A DNA stretch of 23,609 bases from DASPFV01 sp035620975 (GCA_035620975.1 DASPFV010000272.1:1-23609); one strand, 5' to 3'; shown: positions 1-8,477, counted from the stretch's first letter. The notes: generated by a model not told the origin, from the sequence alone. A program made the numbers and translations.

Positions 1-55
1 ACCCCGAGCAGTAGTCAGCAGTTCGTCGCTCTGGCAGGGAGTGTTGTGGCCGGCG

Positions 56-796
56 TTACCCGGCCATCCTGAAGCTTTCGACCGCGCTGCGCACGACCCC
101 TTCGCGCTGGATGCGGGAGATCCCCTCGAGGTGCCCTCGCAGCTTCTCGAGGGCTTCTTCCAGTTCCCGCCGGTCCCGGCGCGACAGACCGCGCGGCGGG
201 AACTCGTACATGAAGACGTGGCCCATCCAGTCCTCGCCCGACCAGAGCGGATCGACCCAGACGTATTTCGTGTCCAGACCCACGCAGGCCCACTCGGTGT
301 GCGTGCGCACCGGCGACTGCGGGGTCGGGGTCGCGCGCTCGAAGCCGCGGTTCATCTCGGTCAGCAGCCGCTCGTAGAAGAAGAGGCGTACCAGGTCGTC
401 GACGCCGGAGAGCCCGTTGGCGAGCCGCAGCCGGTCGTAGAGTGCGGGCCTGGCCCGCCCGAGGATCATCGTCCGCGGCACGACCACGAGCCGGCGCAGC
501 GCGACGTGCGCGCGTGGCAGCGAGGCCGCGTAGGACAGGCTCGCCATGGTGTCCATGAACCGGTCGGCCTCGGTCTGGAGCACCGCGCGCAGCGAGTGCG
601 ATCGGGCGGCACGATCGAGCGAGAGCCACATGCGGCGCCTGGCGCGCGCCTGCGTGCAGATCGGAATGCGGAGCGTGCTGGCCACGGAGGTGACCGCGGC
701 CGCGCCGTCGTCGCTCCGCGTCCATGCCAGGAAGGGCTCCCTGGTGATGCGGCCCCGGTAGCGGAATCGCTCGCCGGACACCCGGAACCAGCTCAT
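56..796 (-). CDS. Hypothetical protein, 246 aa, family not recognised
   Basis: I do not recognise this family. The frame stays open far upstream through the neighbouring esterase, but the protein-like part begins at the ATG at 794-796 (MSWFRVSGERF) and ends at the TAA at 56-58. No signal peptide or membrane segment is evident. The protein is rich in Arg, with aromatic-rich stretches such as KYVWVDPLWSGEDW and HVFMYEFPP near residues 175-205. A charged, probably helical tail (RRDRRELEEALEKLRGHL) follows and may form a coiled coil. It lies 191 bp downstream of the SGNH esterase on the same strand, so the two could be co-transcribed, although no clear Shine-Dalgarno precedes the ATG. It is probably cytoplasmic. 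The reading frame is convincing; the function is unknown. Confidence 0.6.
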   Translation of the reverse strand: MSWFRVSGERFRYRGRITREPFLAWTRSDDGAAAVTSVASTLRIPICTQARARRRMWLSLDRAARSHSLRAVLQTEADRFMDTMASLSYAASLPRAHVALRRLVVVPRTMILGRARPALYDRLRLANGLSGVDDLVRLFFYERLLTEMNRGFERATPTPQSPVRTHTEWACVGLDTKYVWVDPLWSGEDWMGHVFMYEFPPRGLSRRDRRELEEALEKLRGHLEGISRIQREGVVRSAVESFRMAG

Positions 797-987
797 GGCC
801 GGACCCCGGATGCCAGCTTCGTGCCTTGCGCGGGACACGGGATCTTCGCGCGCGTCGCACGTGGCGCGGGGACAGGCCTTACAAAACTCGCCGGCGCGGG
901 TGAAATCTGTGGGACCCGGCTGTCCCGAGCGTCGTTGCGGGACGGCATGGTGCGGATTCGCATCCGACCTGCGCGCGCGCCCGGGGA

Positions 988-1767
988 TCAGCGCAGCGCC
1001 CGGGCGATCGCCGCGTCCGCCAGCGGTGCCATCACCGCGTAGCCCTTCTCGTTCGGGTGGAGATCGTCGTTGCTGAGCTCCTCCCGGAGCAGGCCGGACT
1101 GGTCGATCATGGCCGAGAAGTAGTCCAGGTAGCCGTGCTTTTCCGCGGCGGCGAACTTGGCCATCCAGCCGTTGATCGCCCGGATGCGTTCCATCGGCCG
1201 GCGGGTCGTCTGCGGCACGCCGTTGGGCGGGGTGTGGTACGCGCTGACGGGCAGGATGCTGGCCAGCACCACCCGGATCCCGTTCGCCCTGGCCAGCTCG
1301 GCCATCGACGTGAGGTTGCCCTGGATTTCTTCGTTCGTCATCGGGCCGGTGTTGCCGGCGATGTCGTTCGTCCCCGCGAGAATCACGACGACTCTGGGCC
1401 TCAGATCGATCACGTCGGGACGGAAGCGGATGAGCATCTGGGGGGTCGTCTGACCGCTGATCCCGCGGCCGACGTACGGCTTCCCGACGAAGTAGGTGCC
1501 GAACCGGGGCTGGGGCCACGCATCCGTGATCGAGTCTCCCATGAAGACCACGCGCGACTCGCCGACCCGGGGAGCCGGCAGGGTCCGATTGTCGTTCCGA
1601 TACCGTCCCAGGTTCGCCCAGTCCCTCAGGCGTGCGTCGTTGTTCATGAGGGCCGTGAGCGCGGTGGCCATCTCCGGGCAGGTGGGCTGGGGCGCCTGGA
1701 ACGGCTGCTGTGCGGCGGCGGCGACGCACGCCAGCGGAAGCAGGAGAACGAAAGCCTTCATGCGCAT
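988..1767 (-). CDS. Exported SGNH/GDSL-family esterase (acylhydrolase)
   Basis: This is a 259-aa protein with an N-terminal signal peptide (hydrophobic FVLLLPLACVAAAA, cleavage near residue 20). All SGNH blocks are visible: block I GDSIT with nucleophile Ser79, block II GISGQTT with Gly105, block III GTND with Asn134, and block V DDLHPN with Asp234 and His237. Family knowledge: such enzymes hydrolyse ester bonds in lipids, acetylated sugars or platelet-activating-factor-like substrates. The compact single-domain size and the GTND/DLHPN pattern fit the PAF-acetylhydrolase-like or sialate-O-acetylesterase-like bacterial group. The first ATG (1765-1767) is favoured because AAGGAA lies 8 nt upstream; a second in-frame ATG follows two codons later. 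It is divergent from the lactate permease. The class is certain; the substrate is unknown. Confidence 0.93.
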   Translation of the reverse strand: MRMKAFVLLLPLACVAAAAQQPFQAPQPTCPEMATALTALMNNDARLRDWANLGRYRNDNRTLPAPRVGESRVVFMGDSITDAWPQPRFGTYFVGKPYVGRGISGQTTPQMLIRFRPDVIDLRPRVVVILAGTNDIAGNTGPMTNEEIQGNLTSMAELARANGIRVVLASILPVSAYHTPPNGVPQTTRRPMERIRAINGWMAKFAAAEKHGYLDYFSAMIDQSGLLREELSNDDLHPNEKGYAVMAPLADAAIARALR

Positions 1768-1831
1768 CGGGTCGTTCCTTTCGGCGCGCGGCGGACACCG
1801 GTCGCGCCTCCGGCGCAGCAGTCTACTTCAC

Positions 1832-1860
1832 TTGACTGCCGCGACGGCCGCACTCATACT
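1832..1860 (+). promoter_or_regulatory. Putative sigma70-type promoter for the lactate permease
   Basis: TTGACT (1832-1837) is followed, after a 17-nt spacer, by CATACT (1855-1860). These match the -35 and -10 consensus at 5/6 and 4/6 positions. The site lies in the 138-bp divergent spacer between the esterase and the permease and would give a 5' leader of about 40 nt. No strong Shine-Dalgarno precedes the permease ATG. The call rests on sequence resemblance only. Confidence 0.4.
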
Positions 1861-1905
1861 TCCTCCCCCTGCCACACCGGTTCGTTCCCGACACCAGTGC
1901 GACTT

Positions 1906-3675
1906 ATGGAGTGGATTCAGGTCTACGACCCTGCCGGCAACGCGTGGGTGAGCACGCTCGCCGCGGCGTTTCCCATCGTCCTGCTGCTCGTGGCCCTCGC
2001 GGTGCTCGAATGGAAGGCGCACTGGGCCGCTCTTGCCGGGCTCACGGCGGCGCTGCTGGTGTCGATCGGCCTCTACGGGATGCCCGTCGGCACGGCGGCC
2101 GCCACTGCCCTGTACGGAGCGGCCTACGGCCTCTTCCCGATTGGATGGATCATCCTCAACGCGGTCTTTCTCTACAACCTCACGGTCACCACGGGCCAGT
2201 TCGAGATCGTCAAGACCTCGGTCGCGCGGCTCTCGGCGGACCGCCGCATCCAGGCGCTGCTCATCGCGTTCTCGTTCGGCGCCTTCATCGAGGGGGCCGC
2301 GGGCTTCGGCACGCCGGTGGCGATCACCGCGGCGCTGCTGATGGGGCTCGGGTTCACGCCGCTCTACGCGGCAGGCCTGTCGCTCATCGCCAACACCTCG
2401 CCAGTGGCGTACGGCGCGATCGGGACGCCGATTCTGACGCTCGGCGCGGTCACCGGCATCTCGCCCGACGTGCTGGGCGCGATGGCCGGCCGGCAGTTGC
2501 CGATCGTGTCGGTCATCGTGCCTGCCTGGCTCGTGGTGACGATGAGCGGGTGGCGCGGGCTGCGAGGGGCGTGGCCAGCCGTCGCCGTGTGCGGCGGATC
2601 CTTTGCCGTCGTCCAGTTTCTCTGGAGCAACTTCGTCGGTCCCGAGCTGGTCGACATCGTCGGCGGTCTCGTGTCGCTCGGGTGCCTGGCGGTCTTCTGC
2701 ACGTGGTGGCGGCCGCGGGAGAGCTGGGACTTCGCGCGCGCGTCCGGGCCCGCCGAGGCGGACCCCGGCCGCATCGCGGGTCTGGTCACGGCGGTGCACG
2801 ACGCCCCCCTCGCGCGCGCCGTCGTCCTGCGCGCCTGGATGCCCTGGATCTTCCTCTCCGTGTTCGTGACGGCGTGGGGCGCCGGTCCGATCAAGGCATT
2901 CCTGAACGGCGGACCCGCCGCGGCCGCGGCATACTGGTCGAAGGGGACTCCGCCCGGGCCGCACCCCGTGCTCTCACCTGCGCTGGATGTGCCCGCGCTG
3001 CACCGGATGATCTACCGCGAGCACCCGGTGGTGCCGGAGCGGGTGGATGCAGCCCGCCTGCAGGATCCGGCCTACAAGGCGCGGCACGCCGAGGCCGCAC
3101 GGTTCACCTTCAACTGGCTCTCCGCCACGGGCACCGCCATTCTCCTGGCCGCGCTCACGACCGCGCTCTTCCTGAGGATTCCGGCCGTGCAGGTGCTCCA
3201 GGTGGCCGTTGCGACCCTGCACCGCATGCGCTGGCCGCTTTTGACGATCGGCTTCATGCTGTCGCTGGGGTTCGTCACCAGATATGGCGGAACCGACGCC
3301 ACGCTCGGCCTGGCGTTCACGAAGACGGGCGTTCTCTACCCGTTCTTCGCAGCGATGCTGGGGTGGCTGGGCGTGGCGCTGACGGGGTCGGACACCAGCT
3401 CGAACGTGCTGTTCGGCAGCCTCCAGAAGATCACCGCGGAGCAGCTCGGGCTCAACCCGGTGCTCATCACCACGGCCAATTCGACCGGCGGCGTGATGGG
3501 AAAGATGATCGACGCGCAGAGCATCGTCGTCGCCACGGCAGCGACGAACCAGCACGGCCAGGAAGGGCGGATCCTGCGGTTCGTGTTCTGGCACAGCGTG
3601 GCGCTCGCCGCCATCATGGGGATCATCGTCATGCTGCAGGCATACGTGTTCCCGTGGATGGTGCCGGCAGGGTAG
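1906..3675 (+). CDS. lldP: L-lactate permease (LctP/LldP family)
   Basis: This is a 589-aa polytopic inner-membrane transporter of the lactate permease family, which imports L-lactate, and often D-lactate or glycolate, with protons. Diagnostic stretches are FIEGAAGFGTPVAI near residues 127-140, GSDTSSNVLFGSLQ near 495, and STGGVMGKMIDAQSI near 526-540. Length is close to the roughly 550 aa usual for the family. A long hydrophilic loop at about 330-395 (rich in Pro, Ala and His) before NWLSATGTAIL corresponds to the central loop of the E. coli protein, somewhat expanded. The frame is open upstream to 1057, but the ATG at 1906 begins the conserved N-terminus (MEWIQVYDPAGNAW). No lactate dehydrogenase genes are adjacent, so it appears to stand alone behind its own promoter. 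Confidence 0.93.
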   Translation: MEWIQVYDPAGNAWVSTLAAAFPIVLLLVALAVLEWKAHWAALAGLTAALLVSIGLYGMPVGTAAATALYGAAYGLFPIGWIILNAVFLYNLTVTTGQFEIVKTSVARLSADRRIQALLIAFSFGAFIEGAAGFGTPVAITAALLMGLGFTPLYAAGLSLIANTSPVAYGAIGTPILTLGAVTGISPDVLGAMAGRQLPIVSVIVPAWLVVTMSGWRGLRGAWPAVAVCGGSFAVVQFLWSNFVGPELVDIVGGLVSLGCLAVFCTWWRPRESWDFARASGPAEADPGRIAGLVTAVHDAPLARAVVLRAWMPWIFLSVFVTAWGAGPIKAFLNGGPAAAAAYWSKGTPPGPHPVLSPALDVPALHRMIYREHPVVPERVDAARLQDPAYKARHAEAARFTFNWLSATGTAILLAALTTALFLRIPAVQVLQVAVATLHRMRWPLLTIGFMLSLGFVTRYGGTDATLGLAFTKTGVLYPFFAAMLGWLGVALTGSDTSSNVLFGSLQKITAEQLGLNPVLITTANSTGGVMGKMIDAQSIVVATAATNQHGQEGRILRFVFWHSVALAAIMGIIVMLQAYVFPWMVPAG

Positions 3676-3729
3676 GGCCGCGGGTCCCTCAGGCCGGTTC
3701 GACGGTCGCGCGAGGGCGGGGCGACCTGA

Positions 3730-3816
3730 CTAGCGCCCGCAGATGATGACCACGAACGACAGAGTCTCGATACCGCCGATCAGCGCGGCGAGGACGGTGA
3801 TGAGGCGATTGCGCAC
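3730..3816 (-). CDS. Possible 28-aa single-pass membrane peptide
   Basis: A GTG-started 28-codon frame (GTG at 3814-3816, TAG at 3730-3732) encodes a basic N-terminus (VRNRL) followed by one hydrophobic stretch (ITVLAALIGGIETLSFVVII) and ends CGR. A strong Shine-Dalgarno, AAGGAG (complement of 3827-3832), sits 10 nt upstream. It is convergent with the lactate permease, whose stop is 54 bp away. The composition fits a small transmembrane protein, but a frame this short can occur by chance. The ribosome-binding site and the hydrophobicity pattern are the only support. No family is recognised. Confidence 0.35.
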   Translation of the reverse strand: MRNRLITVLAALIGGIETLSFVVIICGR

Positions 3817-4087
3817 GGGTGTCTTGCTCCTTGGGGATGGGTCCGCCACACCGCACGCGCAACGAGCATGCCGCCAGGGATAGCCTGAATCCCCAGGAGA
3901 TACGGCCGGAACCGGCGTCGTTGCCGCGCTACCTCTGCGTTTTCCCGCGACACTCTCGTCGGTGCGATTACGAATTCGCCAGCGCGGTTCGGGCCGCCGC
4001 GGGGAACGTGATAGAGTCCCGCTCCAAAACCCCTGCCGGCTGCACAGCTGGCCCCGGGGCAGCGCTGCAACTGTGAGGTCTGCCGGA
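3817..4087. other. Non-coding spacer with palindromic leader before the multidomain gene
   Basis: This 271-bp stretch holds no convincing gene. Its right end has three abutting palindromes: GCTGCACAGC (4039-4048), GCCCCGGGGC (4051-4060) and GCAGCGCTGC (4059-4068). They lie immediately before the GAGG ribosome-binding site (4075-4078) of the gene starting at 4088. They could fold into a compact structured leader or be operator-like sites. No riboswitch class was recognised. Confidence 0.35.
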
Positions 4088-7000
4088 ATGCGCGTCCATC
4101 CTTCGAAATCAGCTCTGGCCTGGTGTGCCGTGGTCCTCGTGGCCGCGGGCACGGCGTTTTCCGCCGGGCAGCCGCCTGCACCGGGAAGCGCCTCGCGCCG
4201 GGAGGCGTCGGCGTCCGGGGCGAGGCCCATCCGGGTGCTCCTTCTGGGGCACGAGCAGGAACGCCCGCATTCGTCGGCCGCCGTGTACTCGCCGCTCGCG
4301 GCCCCGCTGGCCCGTCGCGGGATTCAGCTGACGCACGTGGCCACTCCGGAGGCCGCGTTCCTGCCCGAGCGGCTGCACGAATACGACGCGCTGATGATCT
4401 ACGGCAACCACCAGGCGCTGACGCCGGCGCAGGAGCAGACGCTGCTCGCGTTCGTCGAAGGCGGCAAGGGCCTGGTCGCCGTGCACTCGGCGTCCGACAT
4501 GTTCCGCTCGTCGGAGCGGTACATCTCGATGGTGGGAGGCCAGTTCCTGAAGCACGGGGAAGGAGAGTTCACAGCCGAGATCGTCGCGCCTGCTCACCCG
4601 GTGATGGACGGGCTGCAGCCGTTCTCGACGTGGGACGAGACCTACGTTCACACGAAGCACAACGCGGTCGATCGCACGGTGCTGATGGAGCGCGTCGACG
4701 GCGCCGCGCGCGAGCCCTACACCTGGGTCCGGACGCAGGGCAAGGGCCGCGTCCTCTACACGGCGTATGGACACGATCAGCGCACGTGGGGGAATCCCGG
4801 GTTCCACCGGCTGATTGACAACGCCATCCGCTGGGTCGTGGACGACACGGCGAGAGAGTGCTGGGAGGCGCTGAAGATGGCGCCTCTGTCCTACGTGGAG
4901 GGCTTCAACGTACCGAATTACGAGAACCGCACGCCGGCGCCCGAGTATCAGCTCCCGCTCACGCCTGAGGAGTCGATGCGGTTCATCCAGACCCCCGCCG
5001 ACTTCACGCTCGAGCTCTTCGCGAGCGAGCCCGACATCGTCAAGCCGATCTCGTTCTCGTTCGACGAGCGCGGGCGGCTGTGGCTCCTCGAGACCGTCGA
5101 TTATCCGAACAAGATCCTGGACGGCCAGCCCGGAGACGATCGAATCCGGATCCTGGAGGACACCGACGGCGACGGTCGCGCCGACAAGTTCACGGTCTTC
5201 GCCGAGCACCTCAACATCCCGACGAGCCTGACGTTCGCCAACGGAGGGGTGATCGTGTCGCAGGCCCCTCATGTCCTCTTCCTCAAGGACACCGACGGAG
5301 ACGACAAGGCGGACGTCCGCCGCGTGCTCAACACCGGCTGGGGCACGCGCGACACGCACGCCGGCCCCTCGAACCTGATGTACGGGCCGGACAATCAGAT
5401 CTGGGGCGTCGTGGGCTACTCGGGCTTCGACGCCGAAATCGCCGGCAAGCGGATCCAGTTCATCCAGGGCGTGTTCCGGTTCAAGCCCGACGGCAGCACC
5501 TTCGAGGTGATGACGAACTCCACGAACAACACGTGGGGCCTCGGTTTCTCGGAGACCTTCGACGTCTTCGGATCGACCGCCAACAACGACCCGAGCTTTT
5601 ACATGGCCATCCCGAACCGCTACTTCGAAGGCATCGAAGGCCTGCCGACCTCGACCACCGGCGCGCGGGCGAGCGGGCCCGGATACCAGAGCGCGGCCCA
5701 GTTCTACAGGGCACACCATCTGACCCCCTACATCCGCCAGGTGGACGTGCACGGGGGCTACACCGCCGCGGCCGGGCATCATCTGTACACCGCCCGCGCG
5801 TTCCCGCAGGAGTACTGGAACCGCATCGCGTTCATCACCGAGCCCACGGCGCATCTCGTGGGGCAGGGCATCGTCGAAAAGCAGGGCGCCGGCTTCGTGA
5901 CGCGCGACGGCTGGAATCTCATGGCCGGTGCCGACGAATGGGTCGCGCCCGTCCACGCGCAGGTCGGGCCCGACGGCGCGGTGTGGGTGTCCGACTGGTA
6001 CAACTTCATCACGCAGCACAATCCCACGCCGCCGGGCTACAGCAACGGCCGTGGCAACGCCTACGAGACCTCGCTGCGGGATCGGCAGCGCGGGCGCATC
6101 TATCGCATCGCGTACAAGCGCGCCCCCGCCTGGAAGCCGCGATCGCTGTCGATCGAGGATCCCGCCGGACTGGTGGCGGCGCTGGGCGCCGACAACATGT
6201 TCTGGAGGATGCACGGGCAGCGGCTGCTGGTCGAACGCGGGCAGAGGGACGTCGTGCCGCAGCTCCTGGCGCTGGTGCGCGACACCAGCGTCGACGCCAT
6301 TCGCACGAACGGCGGGGCGTTCCATGCGCTGTGGACCCTGCATGGCCTCGGTGAGCTCCAGACAGTGACCAGCGAGGCGGGCCGCGCGGCGTTGGACGCG
6401 CTGAAGCACCCGGCCGCGGGCGTGAGGAAGGCCGCCGCGATGGTGCTGCCGCGTACACCGCAGGCGGCGAGCGCGATCGTGAGCGCCGGGCTGCTGGCCG
6501 ATCCCGACCTCCACACCCGGCTCGCCGCGGCGCTCGTGATCGCCGACATGCCAGCCTCCCCCGAGATCGGCCGCGCGGTGTACGCCGAGAGCCGCAAGGC
6601 AGAGAACTACGAGGATCGCTGGCTGAGCCGCGCGTTCTACATCGCGGCCACCCGGCACAGGGACAGCTTCCTGACGACCTATCGAGGCGATCCGTCGGCA
6701 CTCCCCGTGCGCGAACTGCCCGTGGCCCTGCGGATCGGGACGCTGAAGCCGGACTGGCGGATGCCGGCTGCGGCTGACGCCGCCGCCTGGAGGGACATGG
6801 ACGTCCCGGGAAACTGGGAATCTCGTGGTCTGCCTGATTTCGACGGGGTCGTCTGGTTCAGCCGGACGGTGAACGTGGCTGCGGCTGCCGCGGGAGAGCT
6901 GTCGCTCGGACGCATCAGCAACTTTGCCGAGGTCTGGGTGAACGGGATGTCCGTCAGCCTGCCGGCTGGCGGCCGGAGCGGTGGCCCGCCGAACGCCGGG

Positions 7001-7732
7001 CAGCGGGGCGGCGGCCGGGGGAACATGCCGCCCACCTACGCGCTTCCCCAGGGGACACTGCGGACCGGCGAGAACACTCTGACGGTCCGCATCCAGAACA
7101 ACCGCAACGACGGCGGCTTCCTCGGGACGCCCGACGCGATGTTCCTGGAAGTGGGGAGCACGCGCCTTCCCCTGGCGGGTCCCTGGAAGTTCCGCGTCGA
7201 GCGCCAGACGAACGCCGGCGCGCTGTACTCACGGCCGGGCGAGCTCGCGGCGCACGTGGCCTACGTGGCCGGCGGGGGCAGGGATAGCGGGGAGGCGCTG
7301 CCGCCCGTGGCGGCGCCCGCCCCCGACGTCGTGATCCGCCTCGGTGTCATTCCCGGGCAGCTCAAGTTCGACCAGAACGAGCTGACGGTCGGCGCCGGGC
7401 AGCTCGTGGAGCTCGTGTTCACGAATACCGACGAGATGCAGCACAACTTCCTGCTCGGGGCGCCGGGGTCGCTCGAGAGCATCGGCGCCGCCGCCGACCG
7501 GCTGTCGGCAACGCCGGACGGTCTCGCCCGCCAGTACGTGCCCGACATGGCGCAGGTGCTGGCATCCACGCGGCTGGTGAATCCCGGTGAGACGGTGACC
7601 GTGCAGTTCAGGGCCCCGGCCGAGCCGGGCCAGTACCCTTACGTCTGCACGTTCCCGGCGCACTGGCGGATCATGAACGGCATCCTGAACGTGATCGTGC
7701 GCCAGGGTCGCGGGGGGCGAGGCGGCGCATGA
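4088..7732 (+). CDS. Secreted multidomain ThuA / PVC-type dehydrogenase-like / azurin fusion protein
   Basis: This is a 1214-aa exported protein. The start at 4088 is chosen because it gives a signal peptide (ALAWCAVVLVAAGTAFSA) and has GAGG 9 nt upstream. Domains in order are: ThuA-like, about 48-252 (VLLLGHE, GGKGLVAVHSAS, WDETYVHTKHN); beta-propeller of the PVC-type membrane-bound dehydrogenase/glucose-sorbosone dehydrogenase-like kind, about 297-677 (LWLLETVDYPNK, DTDGDGRADKF); HEAT-like helices, about 690-870; a GH2-like jelly-roll, about 885-1040 (DVPGNWESRG, VWFSRTV); and a C-terminal azurin/plastocyanin-like cupredoxin, about 1080-1207. The copper ligands appear intact: His1119, Cys1187, His1192 and Met1196, in CTFPAHWRIM, which closely matches azurin. 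Relatives often end in a CxxCH cytochrome c domain; none is present here. Inferred role: periplasmic oxidation of a sugar-like substrate with electron transfer to copper. It is the first gene of the probable operon 4088-13969. Confidence 0.9.
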   Translation: MRVHPSKSALAWCAVVLVAAGTAFSAGQPPAPGSASRREASASGARPIRVLLLGHEQERPHSSAAVYSPLAAPLARRGIQLTHVATPEAAFLPERLHEYDALMIYGNHQALTPAQEQTLLAFVEGGKGLVAVHSASDMFRSSERYISMVGGQFLKHGEGEFTAEIVAPAHPVMDGLQPFSTWDETYVHTKHNAVDRTVLMERVDGAAREPYTWVRTQGKGRVLYTAYGHDQRTWGNPGFHRLIDNAIRWVVDDTARECWEALKMAPLSYVEGFNVPNYENRTPAPEYQLPLTPEESMRFIQTPADFTLELFASEPDIVKPISFSFDERGRLWLLETVDYPNKILDGQPGDDRIRILEDTDGDGRADKFTVFAEHLNIPTSLTFANGGVIVSQAPHVLFLKDTDGDDKADVRRVLNTGWGTRDTHAGPSNLMYGPDNQIWGVVGYSGFDAEIAGKRIQFIQGVFRFKPDGSTFEVMTNSTNNTWGLGFSETFDVFGSTANNDPSFYMAIPNRYFEGIEGLPTSTTGARASGPGYQSAAQFYRAHHLTPYIRQVDVHGGYTAAAGHHLYTARAFPQEYWNRIAFITEPTAHLVGQGIVEKQGAGFVTRDGWNLMAGADEWVAPVHAQVGPDGAVWVSDWYNFITQHNPTPPGYSNGRGNAYETSLRDRQRGRIYRIAYKRAPAWKPRSLSIEDPAGLVAALGADNMFWRMHGQRLLVERGQRDVVPQLLALVRDTSVDAIRTNGGAFHALWTLHGLGELQTVTSEAGRAALDALKHPAAGVRKAAAMVLPRTPQAASAIVSAGLLADPDLHTRLAAALVIADMPASPEIGRAVYAESRKAENYEDRWLSRAFYIAATRHRDSFLTTYRGDPSALPVRELPVALRIGTLKPDWRMPAAADAAAWRDMDVPGNWESRGLPDFDGVVWFSRTVNVAAAAAGELSLGRISNFAEVWVNGMSVSLPAGGRSGGPPNAGQRGGGRGNMPPTYALPQGTLRTGENTLTVRIQNNRNDGGFLGTPDAMFLEVGSTRLPLAGPWKFRVERQTNAGALYSRPGELAAHVAYVAGGGRDSGEALPPVAAPAPDVVIRLGVIPGQLKFDQNELTVGAGQLVELVFTNTDEMQHNFLLGAPGSLESIGAAADRLSATPDGLARQYVPDMAQVLASTRLVNPGETVTVQFRAPAEPGQYPYVCTFPAHWRIMNGILNVIVRQGRGGRGGA

Positions 7733-7793
7733 GCAGGAATTGCGCGAGGGTCGCCCTGGCCATGCCGAGGTGAGGCCGCCAAAGAAACCGAGA

Positions 7794-8477
7794 ATGCGCT
7801 CAGCTCTGATTGTCGTGTCGATCGTCGCCTGCACGGCTCCGTACCCGGCGCTCCGGCAGGAGCCCGTGGAAGTGCTGTTTCTCGGGCACGACAGCCGGCA
7901 CCACGACTCCGGCCGGTATGCGCCGATGCTCGAGGCCGCGCTCGAGCCGGACGGAATCAGCCTGGCTTACACGACACGGGTAGCCGACCTGAACCCGGCA
8001 ACGCTCGAAAAGTACGACGCGCTGCTGATCTACGCGAACCACGACAGCATCGCTCCGGAGCAGGAAGCCGCGCTGCTCGACTTCGTGGCGGGCGGCAAGG
8101 GATTCCTGCCGGTCCACTCGGCCTCGTTCTGTTTCCGGAACTCGCCGGCATACATCGCGCTCGTCGGCGCCCAGTTCGAGCGGCACGGCACCGGCGAGTT
8201 CACGGCCGAGATCGTGAAGCCGGATCACCCCGTGCTGAACGGCATCCAGCCGTTCCAGGTCTGGGACGAAACATACGTGCACACGAAGCACAACCCGGAT
8301 CGCACCATCCTCATGGAACGGGTCGACGCGGCCGGGCGCGAGGCGTGGAGCTGGGTGCGCACGCACGGGAAGGGGCGCGTGTTCTACACCGCGTACGGGC
8401 ACGACGAGCGAGCCTGGAGCCACCCGTCATTCCAGAAGCTGCTGCGCAATGCCATCTTCTGGGCGGTAGGACGCTGA
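7794..8477 (+). CDS. Exported ThuA-domain protein (stand-alone paralogue)
   Basis: This is a 227-aa protein consisting of a signal sequence and one ThuA domain (VLFLGHDSRHH, GGKGFLPVHSAS, WDETYVHTKHN, TAYGHDERAW). Family knowledge: ThuA proteins have a glutamine-amidotransferase-like fold and are linked to trehalose or other sugar utilisation, but their chemistry is poorly defined. It aligns along its whole length with the ThuA domain of the preceding fusion protein, so the two are paralogues. The ATG at 7794 was preferred over a TTG at 7740 because it gives a clean leader (ALIVVSIVAC). IVAC fits a loose lipobox, so a lipoprotein is possible. It sits 61 bp after the fusion gene and 31 bp before the oxidoreductase. 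The histidine-rich surface (GHDSRHHDS) is notable. The domain call is secure; the reaction is not known. Confidence 0.9.
   Translation: MRSALIVVSIVACTAPYPALRQEPVEVLFLGHDSRHHDSGRYAPMLEAALEPDGISLAYTTRVADLNPATLEKYDALLIYANHDSIAPEQEAALLDFVAGGKGFLPVHSASFCFRNSPAYIALVGAQFERHGTGEFTAEIVKPDHPVLNGIQPFQVWDETYVHTKHNPDRTILMERVDAAGREAWSWVRTHGKGRVFYTAYGHDERAWSHPSFQKLLRNAIFWAVGR

Noticed and set aside
56..1798. A 580-codon minus-strand frame covering both the esterase and the 246-aa gene.
   Set aside because: Its upstream part is an out-of-frame reading of the SGNH esterase; only the part from ATG 796 looks like protein.
1057..1905. Extending the lactate permease upstream to 1057.
   Set aside because: The extra residues are the antisense of the esterase gene; the permease N-terminus begins at ATG 1906.
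3819..4076. An 85-codon plus-strand frame before the fusion gene.
   Set aside because: No ribosome-binding site, no protein-like pattern, and it would run through the palindromic leader.
4109..6658. Long minus-strand frame antisense to the fusion protein, and similar long antisense frames at 10336-12984, 16588-18102, 17903-19861 and 21047-22675.
   Set aside because: They are shadows typical of GC-rich coding DNA: Arg/His/Pro-rich, without domains, and opposite well-identified genes.
7740..7793. TTG start adding 18 residues to the stand-alone ThuA.
   Set aside because: It would bury the signal sequence behind a charged extension; ATG 7794 gives a normal leader.
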